64,000 nucleotides of DNA. It comes from Marisa cornuarietis (taxonomy: Eukaryota; Mollusca; Gastropoda; Architaenioglossa; Ampullariidae). Location: NCBI GenBank assembly GCA_004794655.1, contig SMMW01000554.1:11115501-11179500 (forward strand). The letters are read 5' to 3'. The position numbers and the translations under genes were made by a program. Under the pieces are notes generated by a model that was not told the DNA's origin, searched no databases, and saw nothing but the letters and a program-made list of their open reading frames with translations. How positions within the stretch are numbered: the first letter of the stretch is position 1; each line of letters starts with the position of its first letter. Below are positions 60,876 through 64,000 of this stretch, piece after piece.

Positions 60876-63800
60876 AGTTCTATACGAACTTAATATCTCG
60901 AATGCTCCAACCAGCTCTGTGCACCCATCTCCAGTCGTTTTCACCTAGAGACAGTGAAACATGGAGGAAAAATCCCAGACTTCAAAAGACTGAAATGCAC
61001 AACTTACTACTCAAAGCTGACCTTAAAAGATTGTCAAATATACAGTTTGCGAATCAAACCCGACCTCAAAGCCTGTTAAATATACAATTTACATATCATA
61101 TCTGACCTTAAATACAGTCTTGCACAGTTCATAACTTCAGTGACTGAAAAGTATAGTTCACAAATCACACCCGATATCTTCGAACACGAAGATCAAAAGG
61201 AATGGTTGCATGAAAACCCTGCTGATAGCAACACGCACACATCGTTAGATGATATCAAAACAGCGTATCGCTACGCATGTGAGGCACAAGCTGGGCTGTA
61301 ACACAACGACCCTTGTGATACAGCAGCGTATACCGTCTGAACACAAGCGTTTTGTAAAACACCATTTTCATAACAGATTTTCTCCTGGTAAAGGATGATA
61401 TTAACGTAACACCAACTTACTGCACAGCCATTTCGACAAAAAACAACAACAAACAAACAAACAAACAAAAACAAAACAAAACAAACAAGGAAACCGTAGG
61501 ACTTCACTGTAAATGGCACCAAAACTACAAAAATTATGTTGAACTTGAGCAGTAATAAAACGTGTTCCATTAACCTATGGCACCAACACTTAATACAACA
61601 GTTTGAGCAGTAAAAAACAGAAATGCATGTCATCAAGGAACTGACATTTTGAAAGAAAACAACTGGCGCTGTAGCAGCAAACGAGAACGTAGTTTTAACA
61701 GACAATGTGACAAACTCACTCACTCGCTCACTGAAACTTCTCAGACTCCATATAACAATAGAGAGCGAAATCAAGGGCCATGCTGACATCAGTATCAGTA
61801 AGCAGTAACCGGAAAAGAGATTGAAGATGTTTCTTTTGTTTTCACCGGGAGTTATAAAATTACTGCAACAGAAATTGTAGAATAAATCTACATGTGTATA
61901 TCTTTTCTTATGATGAAGGTCGGTTTTTAACTACAATAGACATATCACACAATATACAAGTAGTGAGTGTCATCATCTTCCTCATTGTGATCAGCATCAT
62001 AACAATCATTATAGAGGTCAATTTTCTTTTTCTTAGCCACGACGATTTCTTCTAACTTGCAACAGTGTAGCATCTCAATCGACAATCGAAAAACCAAAAC
62101 AAAATTTCTGTAATTCTACTCAGCAGGTTTCGACTAAAATATACTCAGGCTTATCGCATATTTCAACTACACAATACCGAATAATTAGTTCATTTCTGAT
62201 TTTAACAATGTTTGCTGTATAAGCGAACATAATAATCAGCGTACACAAAACGCTGAATGCACTTCCATCGAGAAAATGTTGCTAGTCGGGCACGTGAACA
62301 TCATATTTAAATTAGCAGAAACACTACTGTCCACCTGTGCACGTTTAATTATGTCTGCTGCACAAGAGACACTGGACAAAAACCATTGAACCAGTTGCCA
62401 TGGAAACACGACCCATTGCCCACGAGGACGATTTCGATGAATATGGACAAATAGAACTGTATTATCAATAGCTACTGAGACACTTAATTTGACACACAGG
62501 TTATCACCTGTTCACCGTGTCAGTCTAATTATTCCTCATGTGTTACATTGATTATCCAGCAACCGTCAGTCATTTCTTTTTTTCTGCAACGCCATCAACC
62601 CTCCCCACCCAAATCAATCCAGCAGTCATCAGTCCTGCGCAAGTATGCATTAAGAACTTTTTATACCTTAACAACATGTATGTTTGAAGGGCAAGAATGT
62701 GAACACTATGGGAACTGTACGTTTATCAACAGTCCTTTACAGCCTTCCGCTTACTATCTTTATTGCAGTGGAAGGATATCATCTCAGTAAAACCAGCAGC
62801 TTAAAGGTGATTGAAATAATTCTCTAATCACCTTGATATATATATATAATAAAACAATACCATTTAAACCAGTGCATTGATACGCAGCAATCACAGTCTG
62901 GCAATCCTTACCGTTCTTTGCAGGACATAAACTTACCGCGTACAAGCGCCAGTGGAGCGTTTCTACGAGTACAAGGAGACACCCAGCTTATCGAACTTAT
63001 ACAACAACACATGTAGTACACATCATGCCAAAATGTGAAACATGGACAAAAGACGACGACAGTAATGCCAAGCCCTATTACATTTTCAAGAAGGCAGAAA
63101 AGGCATGGAAGGTAGACTTGATAAAGTGCAGAAGCGACACCCTTATATCATCAGTCACTTTTTGGAGAAATTGGAGGGAGAGGTGCAGTTTCTCCCAAAA
63201 TTATTGTCACATGGAAAAATGATTTGTTATACGGCAAGAGAGGCGAAAGACACAGGAAAGTTCACAATGCTCAGCACAATGTGCGCTGTGTTTCGTGTTG
63301 TTTGCTACCATAAAATGACATGAAATGCACGTTTTGGCAAAAAGGAGGCCATTGTTTCAATTCCAATCAGTCTCAATGAGCTTATTTGTCAGTTCTCTCT
63401 TTCTCTCTCTCACGCTCTATCAACTTGGTCAGTACTTAATATACATTTATAAAACTCTTCTTGCTGTTAGATACTGGTTTAAAGTGCAACACATGTATCC
63501 CTACAGACTCCCAAATCTGGCTTATGAAATGGAAAAAAATCATAAACACGTTGAGCCGCACACTTGTACTAGAAACTGTTTACATCATTTTTAAAGATGT
63601 TTAGATAATTTCGTATTTTCTAACGTTGATCAAACGGTGGCGTAGGAAATGAAAAGATGCTTCTACGTATTTTTAAATATCTGCTTAACTATTTTAGACC
63701 GGATTGGAAAGTAAGTTAGCTGACGGTGATAAATTTAAAGCATACTTTTCATTCAACAGTACTCTGTATGCAAAATTTATTTATCAGTAGTTACTGTTCT

Positions 63801-64000
63801 TTCTTTAACAAATCCGCCTTCACTGCAAACACTTTATCTGCTGTATTGCAAGTGGTAGACGAAGTTTAAAGGTGCTCTCATCAGACTCTGGATGTTAATG
63901 ACCTATATGTTAATAAGAGATATAACTCTTTAGTCGGACCTTGTCCACTCTGTCTAGTCATAGTTACATTTCTTGTTCCACTGTCTGGTATAACATTGCT
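60876..64000. other. Gene-free AT-rich end of window
   Basis: I see no supported exon. It contains a low-complexity A/C run at about 61437-61488 and a short (TA)n at about 62838-62849. Open frames of 60-170 codons here show no family signature. Confidence 0.5.

Noticed and set aside
61271..61789. 172-codon minus-strand frame with hydrophobic Phe/Val/Cys runs
   Set aside because: The hydrophobic part is the translation of the A/C low-complexity run at about 61437-61488, not a transmembrane protein.

Overview
The window is eukaryotic: genes are split into small exons with GT/AG introns, coding density is low, and microsatellites, minisatellites and several classes of transposable element are common. 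The gene set points to a mollusc, probably a gastropod, but no ribosomal or mitochondrial marker is present and the species is inferred. It includes a class B neuropeptide receptor closest to PDF/calcitonin-type receptors, a Methuselah-like GPCR, a stand-alone P2X7-ballast-domain protein and a THAP gene.

Layout. 1-1740: a decayed LINE reverse transcriptase, split by a ~0.8 kb insert. 4748-19159 (+): the 3' nine exons of a secretin-family GPCR, from TM2 to the stop; the ectodomain and TM1 are not recognised here. 19.2-30.2 kb: gene-poor, with minisatellites and microsatellites. 30461-34999 (-): a complete five-exon METTL27-type methyltransferase. 36228-37882 (+): a THAP-domain gene whose frame is broken. 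40103-41696 (-): a three-exon P2X7-ballast-domain protein, tail-to-tail with the THAP gene. 42097-43205 (-): a 5'-truncated LINE with a long intact reverse-transcriptase C-terminus. 44.0-46.9 kb: two tRNA-derived SINEs and a PIF/Harbinger-like MITE. 47391-50756 (-): a complete six-exon gene joining a TFPT-like coiled coil (INO80 subunit F) to an HMG box. 51.7 kb: a third SINE. 54152-59455 (+): a four-exon, 930-residue Methuselah-like GPCR, with a fourth SINE in an intron. 59.5-64 kb: no gene recognised, one copy of another dispersed repeat.

For the complete genes (METTL27, P2X7-ballast, TFPT-HMG, Mth-like) I worked out exon boundaries by hand from splice sites and codon phase. In each case the summed coding length is a multiple of three and ends in a stop. 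The genes do not form a pathway: two are membrane receptors, one is a cytosolic methyltransferase, one is a predicted chromatin-remodelling subunit, and the THAP and P2X7-ballast genes belong to expanded families of uncertain function. The most interesting points are the TFPT-HMG fusion, a minisatellite that runs across a splice acceptor into a receptor exon, a free-standing P2X7 ballast domain, an almost loop-free ~80-nt hairpin, and several repeat families recognisable by comparing copies within the window.
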